Shown piece after piece: positions 23,259-32,458 of a stretch of 64,000 nucleotides of DNA (position 1 is the first letter of the stretch; each line of letters opens with the position of its first letter). Location of the stretch: contig OY759970.1 in assembly GCA_963662965.1 (NCBI GenBank), positions 3,844,001 through 3,908,000 of the forward strand, read 5' to 3'. The notes beneath the pieces are model-generated. The model searched no databases. It was not told where the DNA came from and was given only the letters and a program-made list of their open reading frames with translations. The DNA is from DTWD01 sp963662965. Lineage in GTDB: Bacteria; Acidobacteriota; Vicinamibacteria; Vicinamibacterales; UBA8438. The translations under genes and the position numbers were made by a program.

Positions 23259-23867
23259 GTGTCCCGCATCGTCAACTGGGTCCAGGCGTTCGCGCTCACC
23301 ATCGGAGGACCTGGCCTCTTCCTCGTCGCCTTTCTCGACTCGTCATTTCTGTCTCTTCCCGAGATCAACGACCTGCTGGTCGTCATGCTCGTGATCCAGC
23401 AGAAGGAGCTGATGCTCTACTACGCGACGATGGCGACGCTCGGATCGGTCGTCGGCTGTCTCCTGCTGTATTGGTTTGGCCGCCGCGGTGGGGATGCGCT
23501 CGTGAGGCGCCGGTTCGGCGGCGCGAAGATGGAACGCGCGATGAAGCTCTCCAAGCGCTACGGCGTGCTGGCGGTCGGCATTCCGGCCATCCTGCCCCCA
23601 CCCGCGCCGTTCAAGATTTTCGTGCTCCTCGCCGGGGTGGCCGCCGTTCCGATCTGGCAGTTCGCGGCGACGGTCGCGGTGGCACGCGGGTTCCGATACG
23701 TCATGGTCGGAGTGCTTGCGGTGCAGTTTGGTGATGGCGCTATCGCGTTTCTCGAGGCGAACGGCAGAACGGTGTCGCTCGTGATCGCCGCGTTGGTCGT
23801 CAGCGGCGGATTGGCGTACGTGCTCTGGCGCCGGCGACGCGAGTCGCTGCGGCCGGCCGATCTATAA
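23259..23867 (+). CDS. VTT/DedA-like (YqaA-type) membrane protein
   Basis: A 202-residue membrane protein of the VTT (SNARE-associated/DedA) superfamily. It contains FLVAFLDSSFLSLPEINDLL near the N terminus, the glycine-rich GSVVGCLLLYWFGRRGGDA re-entrant region and PAILPPPAPFKIFVLLAGVA, where the proline-rich loop is characteristic. Family members flip or transport lipid carriers or support membrane homeostasis. It lies 18 bp before a GT2 gene. A TATAAT box at the stop (23863-23868) may serve that next gene. Confidence 0.85.
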   Translation: MSRIVNWVQAFALTIGGPGLFLVAFLDSSFLSLPEINDLLVVMLVIQQKELMLYYATMATLGSVVGCLLLYWFGRRGGDALVRRRFGGAKMERAMKLSKRYGVLAVGIPAILPPPAPFKIFVLLAGVAAVPIWQFAATVAVARGFRYVMVGVLAVQFGDGAIAFLEANGRTVSLVIAALVVSGGLAYVLWRRRRESLRPADL

Positions 23868-23868
23868 T
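23863..23868 (+). promoter_or_regulatory. TATAAT box overlapping the stop of the VTT gene
   Basis: TATAAT at 23863-23868 includes the TAA stop codon and lies 17 nt before the ATG at 23886. It could start a short-leader transcript of the GT2 gene. There is no clear -35. Confidence 0.35.
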
Positions 23869-23885
23869 CGACCGCGTACATCCTC

Positions 23886-24899
23886 ATGGCCCCAGAGCTA
23901 TCGGTCGTGATTCCTCTGTTCAATGAGGAACCGAATCTCCGCGAGCTACACCGCGAGCTGTCCGAGACGCTCGGCGCGTGGCGTCGACCATACGAGCTCA
24001 TCCTCGTCGACGACGGGAGTACTGACGGTACGTTCGGCGTCTTACGAGCCCTGCAGGCGGACGACGACCACGTTCGAGTGATTCGGCTTCGGAAAAACTT
24101 TGGTCAGACCGCGGCGTTCGCGGCTGGCTTCGCGTACGCGCGCGGGCGGCTCATCGCGACGTCGGACGGTGACCTCCAGAACGATCCAGCGGACATCCCG
24201 GCGATGGTCGAGATGCTTGACGACGGGCACGACATCGTCTGCGGCTGGCGTCGGCGGCGCAAGGATCCGTGGCTGACCCGCCGGCTGTTTTCGAATGTCG
24301 CCAACTGGCTGATTTCGTGGACGACCGGGGTGCACCTCCACGACTACGGCTGCTCGCTCAAGATCTTTCGGAGCGAGGTGATCCGTTCGTTGCGGCTCTA
24401 CGGCGAAATGCACCGGTTCATCCCGGCGATCGCCAGTGAGCAAGGCGTTCGGATCAAGGAGATGGTCGTCAACCATCGGCCGCGCCGCCGCGGCACGTCG
24501 AAGTATGGGTTGTCCCGTTTGCCGCGCGTCGTGCTCGACCTGGTGACGGTCAAGTTTCTGCTCAGCTACTCGACTCGACCGCTGCAAATGTTCGGACCGC
24601 CGGGGCTGCTCATGGGGCTCGCGGGGACGGCCATCGTCGGCTACCTCGGTTATGTGCGGCTCTTTGCCGGTCAGGCGATCGGTGACCGGCCACTGTTGTT
24701 GCTCGGGATCCTCTTACTCTTCGCCGGGATGCAATTGGTCACCCTCGGGCTCCTGGCGGAGCTGCAGGCGCGGACCTATCACGAATCGCAGAACAAGCCG
24801 ATCTACGTCGTGCGTGACGTGCTCGAATCGGGGAACGTCGACACGCTTGAGGAGTCCGTGGCGGCGGACGCCCGCGGTAACCCGGCATCGACGCGATGA
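23886..24899 (+). CDS. GT2 polyprenyl-phosphate glycosyltransferase (DPM1/ArnC/GtrB-like)
   Basis: A 337-residue enzyme that transfers a sugar from a nucleotide donor to undecaprenyl phosphate. The GT-A domain has VVIPLFNEEPNL, LILVDDGSTDGT, KNFGQTAAFAAGF and the DxD-like TSDGDLQNDP, followed by YGCSLKIFRSEV. Two C-terminal membrane helices (PPGLLMGLAGTAIVGYLGYV and PLLLLGILLLFAGMQLVTLG) anchor it, as in GtrB and ArnC. It overlaps the following decayed membrane-protein gene by 4 bp, a common pairing in which the membrane protein uses the lipid-linked sugar. Confidence 0.92.
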   Translation: MAPELSVVIPLFNEEPNLRELHRELSETLGAWRRPYELILVDDGSTDGTFGVLRALQADDDHVRVIRLRKNFGQTAAFAAGFAYARGRLIATSDGDLQNDPADIPAMVEMLDDGHDIVCGWRRRRKDPWLTRRLFSNVANWLISWTTGVHLHDYGCSLKIFRSEVIRSLRLYGEMHRFIPAIASEQGVRIKEMVVNHRPRRRGTSKYGLSRLPRVVLDLVTVKFLLSYSTRPLQMFGPPGLLMGLAGTAIVGYLGYVRLFAGQAIGDRPLLLLGILLLFAGMQLVTLGLLAELQARTYHESQNKPIYVVRDVLESGNVDTLEESVAADARGNPASTR

Positions 24900-26885
24900 C
24901 CCACGTCAGCCCGGCTCGGTCTGATCCACGCACGCATCGCGGACGGGTTGGGGTCCTGTGTCTGCTCTCGACGACGGTTGCCTGCGCGGCGCTGGCCGTC
25001 TGGTGGACTTCTTCCGAGCGCATCGGTCGGCTTGCAGGGCGATGAGCCCCACTACCTGATCATGTCGGCGAGTGTCCTGCGCGACGCCGACTTCGACCTG
25101 CGCAACAACTACGCATTCGACGCCGAGACAAACGAGATCTACGGCGCGGTCGGCCCGCACGTGTTTCAAACGCCGACGGCGTGGTGGCCCTATCACACGC
25201 CAGGACTCGCGATTCTGCTGACGATGCCGTGAGCTGTCGGCGGCACGCTCGGGGCACGATTGGCGTTGTGTGGGTCGGCCGCGCTCCTGGTGTGGGCCTG
25301 CTGGCTCTGGTTCGCCGGACGTGTGTCGATTTCCGCCGCGACGTGGCTGACGGTCGGCATGGTGATCTGTCCGGCGGTGCTCTTCGGCGCGTCTCAGATC
25401 TATCCCGACCTCGCGGGCGGGGTGTTGCCGCTCGCCATGGTTGCCTGGCTGTGGGGCGCGCGGCGCCGCTCACGCCTTGGCTGGAGCGTCTACTGGCTGA
25501 TGGCGGGGCTTCTGTGCTGGCTGCACGTGAAGTACCTCGCGCCCGCCGCCATCCTGGCGGCGCTCGGCGGGTGGCAATTGTGGCGGGACCGCGCGGGCGC
25601 CGGCGCTGACTCTGGGGACGACGAGCGGCGCAGTCCGGTCGAGTGGCTGACCTACGCCGCGCTGTTCTTGGTCGGCCCGCTCTCATTGGGGTGGTTCCAT
25701 CTCGCCGCGTTTGGCTCCGTCCTCGGTGGACGGAATGCCGAGGAGCTCGTGCCGGTGTTCCTCCGGGTGTTGGGTCTGTTTCTGGGCCTCCACCTCGACC
25801 AGGCCCAGGGCATGTTCTTTCAACAGCCGCTCGCGCTGGCCGGTCTGCTGGCGCTTGGCTACATGGCACGCCGGCGTCACCCGCTGACGCTGCCCTGGCT
25901 CGTGCTCTACGCGTCGCTGATTGTGCCCAATGCGCTCCAGCTCTCGCGCTACGGCGGCGTCGGCCCGGCCGGCTCGGCTGGTCGGCGGTATGGATGTGGA
26001 TCATTCCGATGGGCATCTGGCTCGAAGACCACCGGTCCACGATGGAGCGGTATGTGCGCCCGCTAGTGGTGACGGCCCTGGCCTATCAGGCGGTGCTGGC
26101 GCTGCGGTGGGTGCCGGCGCCGTCGACGCTCTCGCCGGTCCTCTCAGACCTGGTGTGGGTGCGCAACTCGTTGTTTCCCGTCACGGTCCGCTATTCGCTT
26201 CCGAGCTTCTACTTCTGGGATTGGGAAGGCTACCTCTGCTATTTCCCGAACATCATCTAGGTACTGGCGACGGTACTCGCTAGTCGCCACCGGGTTTGTC
26301 TGGACGTCGACCTCCGCGCGACTTCGCGTGGTCTGGACGATTGGCGCGGTGGTGGCAGCGGTGGTGCTCCCGGTCGAGCCGACCGCCGATGTCGAGACGG
26401 TACGCGACCGCGAGTCGGCCGGGGCGATCCTCCGGACTACGCTCAGCGCGGTGCCGCGCCGGTTCGAGGCGGAGCTGATGTCGCCGATGTCCGCGGGCAG
26501 TACCACGGACTTCGCCGCCAGTGGCGGCCGCGCGTGCGCGAGCCAGCCCGTGCCGCCCCGCGGCTTGGTCGTCTTCGGTCCGTACGTCTCCGTCGACCCG
26601 GGACGATACCGTGTCGAGTTGGCGCTCCGGTTGAGGGAACCGACGTTGGCGGAGCACGTCGCCACGTTCGAGGTCACCACGTCACGAGGCGCTCAGGTGC
26701 TTGATCGGTTGGCCGTGCCGGCGTCCCGTCTGCGAGCCGATGGTGCGTATTCCACGGTGGCGGTGTCATTCGAGACGGCCGAGCCGCTCCGCGACATGGA
26801 GTTTCGGGTGGTCCCGGTCGGCGACGTCGAGGTGCTCATCGACTACATCGACCTCATTCCGATGTTGCCGCAGCCGGAATACTGA
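24896..26885 (+). pseudogene. Decayed GT-C-like membrane glycosyltransferase
   Basis: The start ATG overlaps the GT2 stop. The reading passes through several frames: a signal-like helix to about 25015, then SVGLQGDEPHYLIMSASVLR with the Asp-Glu pair typical of GT-C enzymes, an in-frame TGA at 25230-25232 (TMP-stop-AVGGTLGARLA), helices to about 25970, a frame change before SAVWMWIIPMGIWLEDHR, a TAG at 26258-26260, and a final frame ending IDLIPMLPQPEY at 26885. Restored, it would be about 660 residues, a partner for the neighbouring GT2 enzyme. At least four lesions in one gene argue for real decay rather than single sequencing errors. The longest intact piece is 25260-26066. Confidence 0.75.
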
Positions 26886-26889
26886 CAGT

Positions 26890-26975
26890 GCTGATTGCCC
26901 CGAGTCCTGCCCCTCGCCGGCGAGTCCGTGCCGCCGGGGGCGCGCCGTGCGCGCCCTGATCGTACTTCGCACGAC
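26890..26975 (+). repeat. Family A 3'-end repeat, partial copy
   Basis: GATTGCCCCGAGTCCTGCCC, GAGTCCGTGCCGCCG and GGGCGCGCCGTGCGCGCCCTG follow the stop of the decayed gene within 5-10 bp. The opening GGGGC half of the first hairpin is eroded. Confidence 0.6.
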
Positions 26976-27025
26976 CTGGCTGCCCCACCACCATGCGCGA
27001 GCGAACGGAGCGGGGCTCTTTTCGG

Positions 27026-27127
27026 GGTCCCCGCGAGTGAGCGAGCGAGGGGGTCTGGGGGAAGCGCGCCGCACTCAGTAGTGTCTTCGAGAGTGCCTTC
27101 GAGCGCGATATTCCCCCGGTCTGAGCT
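27026..27127 (+). repeat. Family B 3'-end repeat, plus-strand copy
   Basis: GCGAGTGAGCGAGCGAGGGG, GTCTGGGGGAAGCG, about 45 variable bases and GCGATATTCCCCCGGTCTGA. The TGGGGGAA/TTCCCCC ends pair. The element lies between convergent genes and ends 5 bp before the stop of the AlgX-like gene. Confidence 0.7.
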
Positions 27128-27132
27128 TGGCC

Positions 27133-28857
27133 CTAGGGAGCTGACTCCACCGGCACGCCCCACCAGGGGACGGCACGTAGCAGATCGACGTCGTCGAGTT
27201 CTGAGCGCGTGATGCCGTCGAGCTCCAGCGCGACAGCCGCCCACGGCTCCAGTCGCAAGTCGACGACGTCACCCGGCTGGTACGTGGCAATCGCGGTGAG
27301 CTCGTTGTCGACCATGCTCCGCGCGTAGACGACCGCGTCGACCCCGTCGCCGGGATCGGGTCCCGAGAGCAGAACGATGTCCCTCAGATGGATGGCGACG
27401 ATATGGTCGCGGTAGGGCACGGTGCCGGGGCGCGGGATTGTGCCGATCGCCGCCACGGTGGCGGTGACCGTCGCCACGTCCCCAGATGCCGGGGACCAGA
27501 AGGCCAACCTCGCGGGCTCGGCGGGGAGCCCAAAGTCGACCGCGTGCCAGTCGCCCTGGGACAGCTCGCGCGCGGCGAACTGATAGACGACGACACGGGT
27601 GTGCGCGAGCCGCGTGCGGTCCCTGGCGAGCGCGGTCGCCAGGAGCCGCCGTGGCGCCCCCGCGCCATCGTCGTTCTGGCTGAGGCGGTCGACGGGTCGG
27701 TTGAGCGCAACGCTGAGTTGCTCCGCGAAACCGGCCCCCTCACCCCACCCCAGCGCCGCCAGTGAGTAGACGTTGGTGAAGCTGTCGCCGAGGAGGAGGA
27801 CCTCGGCCATCGGATCCGGCGTCCACGCCTCCCCCGCGGAGGTCGTCACGCGGCCGATCGAGACCGTCTCGGGCGGGAAGAGGTCGGACTGTGGACCGAG
27901 GTCGAGCAGTGCGCCGGTGTCGCCTTGATTCGTGACCTCCTCCAAGCTGACCCGGTATCGGCGATCGGCTCCAGCCGGGCCGAGGTCGACCGATGCCGCA
28001 ATGACCCGAGCGAGGTCGGTCGCGACACGCGTCATGGTCTCCGGGCGCCAATGGGTGTCCGCTTTCAGATAGAGCGCCCGCGTGCCCTCCTGTTTCATCG
28101 CCGCCAGCGTCGTCGTCGCGTCAAAGACGAGGATGTTCGCCGCGTCGAGCTCGTCGAAAAAACGTCGGTACGACCGGTTGGTGACCGGTGGGCTGCCGTC
28201 AAACTGGTCGCCGAGGCGCTCGGGCTCGGCGGACGGTTTGACCGGAGTCGGCATGACGATCAGGGTGATGTTCCGCTCGGCGAGGCGGTCGCGGAGCGCG
28301 AGGAGGGCTGGCCGCGGATCTGGGCGTGGCGTCGACGCGAGCGTGTCCCCCGTCGCCGCGCGGCGCGCGAGGTGCCGAGTCGAGAGGAACCCTTGGCCCG
28401 TGACGTGATCGATATCCGGGCGGTAGAAGAGCCATCCATTGCTCCCGACCTCCACCTGCGCGTTTCCCGCGGCCAGCCACGCGGTCATCACGTGCTGGAC
28501 GATCGGGCGGACGTGCCTGCCGATCGCCGACTCGTCTGCCAGCGTGTCCTCGAACGCCTGGATCCATTGGAGCGTGGCCCGGTTGCCGGCGCGCAACCGC
28601 GCAAACCACCGCGCCGGGTCGGTCGACTCCGGCGCGGTGGTCGCCCCCGACCCTGCCGGTCCGTGCGCCGCTGTCAGATAGAACCGCCGGTCGAGCGTGA
28701 GCTGCGCGACGTGGGGGAGCAGCAAGCCGACGACAAAGGCCAGCACGAGTACGCGCGCCACGCCTCGGGAGACGACCGTCTGCGCGAGCTCAGCTCGAGC
28801 CTGAGCAATGCGCTCACGTTCGAGCTCCGGAAGCTGCGTGACTCGGATATCCGGCAT
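27133..28857 (-). CDS. AlgX/AlgJ-like SGNH polysaccharide acetylation protein
   Basis: A 574-residue membrane-anchored protein. One N-terminal helix (VLVLAFVVGLLLPHVAQL, after a 35-residue cytoplasmic lead) is followed by an SGNH-hydrolase-like domain of the AlgX/AlgJ class: NGWLFYRPDIDHVTGQG, VMPTPVKPSAEP, YLKADTHWRPETM (the Asp-x-His pair) and LLLGDSFTNVYS (GDSF nucleophile block). The C-terminal 150 residues are beta-rich and may bind polysaccharide. It follows the MBOAT gene by 12 bp; MBOAT proteins pass acetyl groups across the membrane to such partners, which O-acetylate an exopolysaccharide. Confidence 0.82.
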   Translation of the reverse strand: MPDIRVTQLPELERERIAQARAELAQTVVSRGVARVLVLAFVVGLLLPHVAQLTLDRRFYLTAAHGPAGSGATTAPESTDPARWFARLRAGNRATLQWIQAFEDTLADESAIGRHVRPIVQHVMTAWLAAGNAQVEVGSNGWLFYRPDIDHVTGQGFLSTRHLARRAATGDTLASTPRPDPRPALLALRDRLAERNITLIVMPTPVKPSAEPERLGDQFDGSPPVTNRSYRRFFDELDAANILVFDATTTLAAMKQEGTRALYLKADTHWRPETMTRVATDLARVIAASVDLGPAGADRRYRVSLEEVTNQGDTGALLDLGPQSDLFPPETVSIGRVTTSAGEAWTPDPMAEVLLLGDSFTNVYSLAALGWGEGAGFAEQLSVALNRPVDRLSQNDDGAGAPRRLLATALARDRTRLAHTRVVVYQFAARELSQGDWHAVDFGLPAEPARLAFWSPASGDVATVTATVAAIGTIPRPGTVPYRDHIVAIHLRDIVLLSGPDPGDGVDAVVYARSMVDNELTAIATYQPGDVVDLRLEPWAAVALELDGITRSELDDVDLLRAVPWWGVPVESAP

Positions 28858-28869
28858 TTTCGCTAATCG

Positions 28870-30369
28870 CTAGAAGATGAAATAGAGGAATGGATTGTGG
28901 GCCTGGGTGGCGAGGACGGCCCAGGCGAGGCCAAGCAGGCCCACGGCAGTGGCGGCCTTTGGCGCCGTCAACCGCATGGTCCAAGTCCACGTCTGCGGCG
29001 CCATCCACGTGACGACGGCGGCCGCGGCGACGGCCAGAAGCGAAGACGGATCCCGGAGCACCTGGCTGAGCACGCGTGCCGCATCGGTCGCCGGCATCAG
29101 CCCGAACATGCTCCGGAGGTAGCCGATGGCGGACGCTAGGTCGGCCGATCTGAAGAACACCCAGGTGATGAGCAGCACCGCGAACGTGATGCTCGTTTTC
29201 ACGCCATCGGGCAGCGCTCGGTACACCGGCCGACGTCCCCCCAGACGCTCGAGGGCCAGCAGCGTGCCGTGCAGACCGCCCCAGACGACGAAGGTCCACG
29301 ATGCGCCATGCCAGAGGCCTCCGAGCAGCATCACGATCGTCAGGTTGCAGTACGTGCGGGCGCGGCCATGCCGGTTTCCGCCAAGCGGCACATAGAGGTA
29401 GTCTCGAAGCCACGACGAAAGCGAGATATGCCAGCGACGCCAGAATTCCGTGATCGACCGAGCGCGATAGGGCGAATCGAAATTCTTGGGGAAGACGAAC
29501 CCGAGCATCAGGCCAAGTCCGATCGCCATGTCTGAATACCCGCTGAAATCGAAGTACATCTGGAACGCGTACGCCGTCACGCCATACCACGCATCGACGG
29601 CGCCGATCGCGCCCGCATCGAACGCGAAGTCGGCGACCCGGCCGCAGGGGTTGGCGATCAGGACCTTCTTGGCGAGCCCAAGGCTCACGAACGTAACGCC
29701 CCGCGCGAACTTCGTCACCGTGTGCGTGCGATGGGCCAGTTGGTCGGCCACTTCCGAGAAGCGAATGATCGGTCCGGCGACCAATTGCGGGAACATCGAG
29801 ACATAGCAGGCGAAGTCCGTGAATCGGCGCACGGCCGCGGCGTGACCACGCGCGACGTCGATCGTGTAGCTCATCGACTGGAACGTGTAGAAGCTGATGC
29901 CGAGCGGAAGCGTGACGCGGAGCGCCACATCGAGGCGCAGCCAGGGCGCTTGCATCCAGTCGGCCAGGCTGTTCACTGAGTCGATGCCGAAGTTGAAGTA
30001 CTTGAAGAAGCCGAGGAGCGAGAGGTTCGTGAGCACGGAGACGACCACCGCCATGCGTCGTCGACGTCGCCCCCCGGCGTCGTCTGGATCGACGATGGTG
30101 AGCGGCTGTCGCCAGCGCCGCTCGAGGTCCGGACGTCGAATGAGTCTCGCGAGCCAGACCGGCCCGCTGTCGGCAATCGCCAGGCCGCAAAAGTAGTCGA
30201 TGACCGTCGACGTGAGCAGCAGCGGGACGAACAAGGGGTTCGCCCACCCATAAAAGCCGTAGCTCAGCGCCGTCAGCGTCAGGTGACGCAGCCGAAGCGG
30301 CGCCAGGTAGTACAGCAGTAGGGTCAGTGGAAGGAAATAGAGGAGGAAGACATGCGAACTGAAGACCAT
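28870..30369 (-). CDS. MBOAT family O-acyltransferase, AlgI-like
   Basis: A 499-residue multi-pass membrane protein of the MBOAT family. FSSHVFLLYFLPLTLLLYYL at the N terminus, GISFYTFQSMSYTIDV, FPQLVAGPIIRFSEV, YFDFSGYSDMAIGLGLMLGF, NFDSPYRARSITEFWRRWHI and LGGLWHGASWTFVVWGGLHG (the catalytic His region) follow the AlgI/DltB pattern. It moves acyl groups, most likely acetyl, to periplasmic acceptor enzymes. It is translated 12 bp ahead of the AlgX-like gene on the minus strand, forming an acetylation module. An ordinary leader of about 27 nt follows a TACACT-like box. Confidence 0.92.
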   Translation of the reverse strand: MVFSSHVFLLYFLPLTLLLYYLAPLRLRHLTLTALSYGFYGWANPLFVPLLLTSTVIDYFCGLAIADSGPVWLARLIRRPDLERRWRQPLTIVDPDDAGGRRRRRMAVVVSVLTNLSLLGFFKYFNFGIDSVNSLADWMQAPWLRLDVALRVTLPLGISFYTFQSMSYTIDVARGHAAAVRRFTDFACYVSMFPQLVAGPIIRFSEVADQLAHRTHTVTKFARGVTFVSLGLAKKVLIANPCGRVADFAFDAGAIGAVDAWYGVTAYAFQMYFDFSGYSDMAIGLGLMLGFVFPKNFDSPYRARSITEFWRRWHISLSSWLRDYLYVPLGGNRHGRARTYCNLTIVMLLGGLWHGASWTFVVWGGLHGTLLALERLGGRRPVYRALPDGVKTSITFAVLLITWVFFRSADLASAIGYLRSMFGLMPATDAARVLSQVLRDPSSLLAVAAAAVVTWMAPQTWTWTMRLTAPKAATAVGLLGLAWAVLATQAHNPFLYFIF

Positions 30370-30510
30370 GGGAGCGGCCGCTACCGGCGACGTTCCAGTG
30401 TAGTGTCAGCGCGGCGATCGCGAAATAGCTTGGGTCGAAACGTGCATTGATGTGCATACGTGGCGCGGGCCGGCCGGGGGGCGGCTTTGACGCGCCGGTG
30501 AGACCCACAG

Positions 30511-30516
30511 TACGAT
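30511..30516 (+). promoter_or_regulatory. -10-like TACGAT 9 nt before the GDSL gene
   Basis: TACGAT is followed by AACTGTTTT and the TTG start at 30526. The spacing matches the other near-leaderless candidates. The 156-bp divergent gap to the MBOAT gene shows nothing else clear. Confidence 0.35.
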
Positions 30517-30525
30517 AACTGTTTT

Positions 30526-31641
30526 TTGCCGTCACGAATTCCCTCCACCGTGCTCAGATTGGCCCCGTGCGTCACGCTCGCGGTGACGCTGGTCGCGTGT
30601 ACCGAGTCATCCGTCGTGCCACCCGCCGCGCCGTCGCCACTCAACCCCGAGAGAATCGGTGAATTGACGATCGCGTGCTCCGCGGACGTGCAGGTCCAGT
30701 CGGTGGACGGACAGCCGGTACCGATCCCGTTTCCGCCGGCGACGACTCACGGCGGCGAGGCGCCGGTCAGCGTCGGCTGCACGCCGGAGTCCGGCGCATC
30801 CTTCCCCATTGCCCGCAATCGCGTCAATTGCACGACGTCCGACAAGCTCGGTCAGGTCGCCAGCTGTGCGTTCGATGTGGTGGTGTTGCCGCCGCCGATG
30901 TTGGGAGTCAGCAAGATCATGGCGTTCGGCGACAGCCTGACGGCCGGCGTCGTGGCGCTCCCGATCTCGGGGTTCGTACGCCTGGGGCTTGAGATCCAGA
31001 ATTCCTATCCGATCAAGCTGCAGGGAAGGCTCAGCCAGGCGTATATGGCGCAAACGGTCACGACGATCAACGAGGGACTCGCGGGCGAGCTCGCGGCTGA
31101 GGCGCTGCCGCGACTGCAGTCCGCGCTCGTGAGACACCGACCCGACCTGGTGATCCTGATGGAGGGGACCAACGACCTCGGTGCTCCGGCGGCGACCGAC
31201 GACGCTGCCACTGTTGGGATCGAGTCGATGCTCGGTGCGATCGCGTCGGCCGGCGCCGATGCGATTCTCGCAACCGTTCCCCCGGTCCGGCCGTCCGGCT
31301 TAGGGGTGCATTCGGCGCTGGTCGGTCCCTACAACAACAAGCTGCTGTCGATCGCGGCGATCCGTGGGGTGCCGCTGGTCGATGTGCATGCGCTCATCAA
31401 CAACGGGAACTGCGCCAGATCGTCGGCCGTGGTGCCAACAATGTTTCGCGACCTCCGGACGGTGCACGACTCGACACCGTGTGTCGGCGTCGACAACATT
31501 CACCTGACGGTCGAAGGCTACGAGCTGATCGCCGATGCCTTTTTCGATCGCATCGTCGAGCTCTACGACATTCCGGTCGCGGTGCCGACCGCTATCGAGT
31601 CGGTCGCCGGCCGGTCCGGCGCGACCACCTGGAGGGACTGA
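30526..31641 (+). CDS. GDSL/SGNH-type esterase lipoprotein with HYR-like domain
   Basis: A 371-residue lipoprotein. The signal peptide ends with lipobox LVAC (Cys25). Residues 45-125 form an Ig-like HYR module (APVSVGCTPESGASFPIARN, VNCTTSDKLGQVASC). The C-terminal domain is an SGNH hydrolase: MAFGDSLTAGV (Ser nucleophile), NEGLAGELAAEALPRL, LMEGTNDLG (Asn) and GVDNIHLTVEGY with the Asp and His of the triad. It probably deacylates a carbohydrate or lipid outside the cytoplasm. A GTG at 30550 is an alternative start. A barrel gene follows after 4 bp. Confidence 0.85.
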   Translation: MPSRIPSTVLRLAPCVTLAVTLVACTESSVVPPAAPSPLNPERIGELTIACSADVQVQSVDGQPVPIPFPPATTHGGEAPVSVGCTPESGASFPIARNRVNCTTSDKLGQVASCAFDVVVLPPPMLGVSKIMAFGDSLTAGVVALPISGFVRLGLEIQNSYPIKLQGRLSQAYMAQTVTTINEGLAGELAAEALPRLQSALVRHRPDLVILMEGTNDLGAPAATDDAATVGIESMLGAIASAGADAILATVPPVRPSGLGVHSALVGPYNNKLLSIAAIRGVPLVDVHALINNGNCARSSAVVPTMFRDLRTVHDSTPCVGVDNIHLTVEGYELIADAFFDRIVELYDIPVAVPTAIESVAGRSGATTWRD

Positions 31642-31645
31642 CCGC

Positions 31646-32452
31646 GTGGGAAGTACGAACCGCATGACGCCGCTCCTGACGTTCGCGGCGTGCCTCGTGG
31701 TCGTTGCACCGGCCGCCGTTGAGGCCCAGGGTCAAAACGAGGCTCAAGACCCGGCGGAAACCGGTCAGCCATGGTTCACGGGGCGATTTGTCGTCCATGC
31801 GAACGGGGGAGGCCAAGTCGGGTCCCAGGAGCTGACCGACCAGTTCGGGTACCGCGCCTACGGGGAGGACGCGCAGTTCAATTCGACGCATGAGATATCC
31901 GGGGGAGCGTTGTTCGATGTCGGCGGCAGCCTTCGACTGTGGCGCGAGTTGTCGGTCGGCGGGAGCTACACGAACCTGCAGACGACGGACCGCACCACGG
32001 TCACCGGTCGCGTGCCGCATCCGATACAAGCCAACAACCCGCGAACGATGACACCGCAATTGCTGTCGTTGGATCTCCGGGAGCAGGTGAGCCATCTGTT
32101 CGGGGCGTGGCGGATTCCGCTGGTCGACAAGCTCGACGTGTCGGTCTTCGGAGGTGCGTCGTTCTTCAACGTCACGCAAGGCGTCGTGACGAACGTGACC
32201 GTGACCGAGGCCGGCGCCGCTCCGTTCAGCGCGGTTGACGTCGAGCAGGTGCAGCGCGGCGAGCACCGACGTAATGGCATCGGCGGACACGCCGGGGTCG
32301 ATGTGACCTACATGGTGACCGGGTCCGTGGGGGTCGGCTTCCTGGCGAGATTCACGAACGGATCGGTGGCGTTGCCGTCAGCCGATTCCGGAACATTGTC
32401 GCCCACGGTTGGTGGACTCCAGGTTGGCGGAGGACTACGCTTTCGGTTCTAG
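31646..32452 (+). CDS. Outer-membrane beta-barrel protein, paralogue of the 48037 gene
   Basis: A 268-residue exported protein. PLLTFAACLVVVAPAAVEAQ is the signal peptide. The mature part has paired beta strands and ends GGLRFRF with terminal Phe. GRVPHPIQANNPRTMTPQ, VDKLDVSVFGGASFFNVTQG and GVDVTYMV match NGTVPHPLFFDRPRTVTSQ, NDKLDVALFGGPSFFSVDQQ and GVDVTYLF in the protein encoded at 48037, so the two are paralogues. GGAGGG 9 nt before the GTG at 31646 supports that start; ATG 31664 is an alternative. Function unknown. Confidence 0.82.
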   Translation: MGSTNRMTPLLTFAACLVVVAPAAVEAQGQNEAQDPAETGQPWFTGRFVVHANGGGQVGSQELTDQFGYRAYGEDAQFNSTHEISGGALFDVGGSLRLWRELSVGGSYTNLQTTDRTTVTGRVPHPIQANNPRTMTPQLLSLDLREQVSHLFGAWRIPLVDKLDVSVFGGASFFNVTQGVVTNVTVTEAGAAPFSAVDVEQVQRGEHRRNGIGGHAGVDVTYMVTGSVGVGFLARFTNGSVALPSADSGTLSPTVGGLQVGGGLRFRF

Positions 32453-32458
32453 GAGGCC

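Noticed and set aside
25230..25232. TGA read as tryptophan or selenocysteine
   Set aside because: The same gene has other stops and frame changes, and intact genes use TGA as stop throughout. No SECIS-like hairpin was recognised after the codon.
28814..30535. A 573-codon frame overlapping the AlgI-like gene in another minus frame
   Set aside because: The AlgI-like frame has MBOAT motifs and membrane helices; this frame is Arg/Pro/Ala-rich and lacks any motif.
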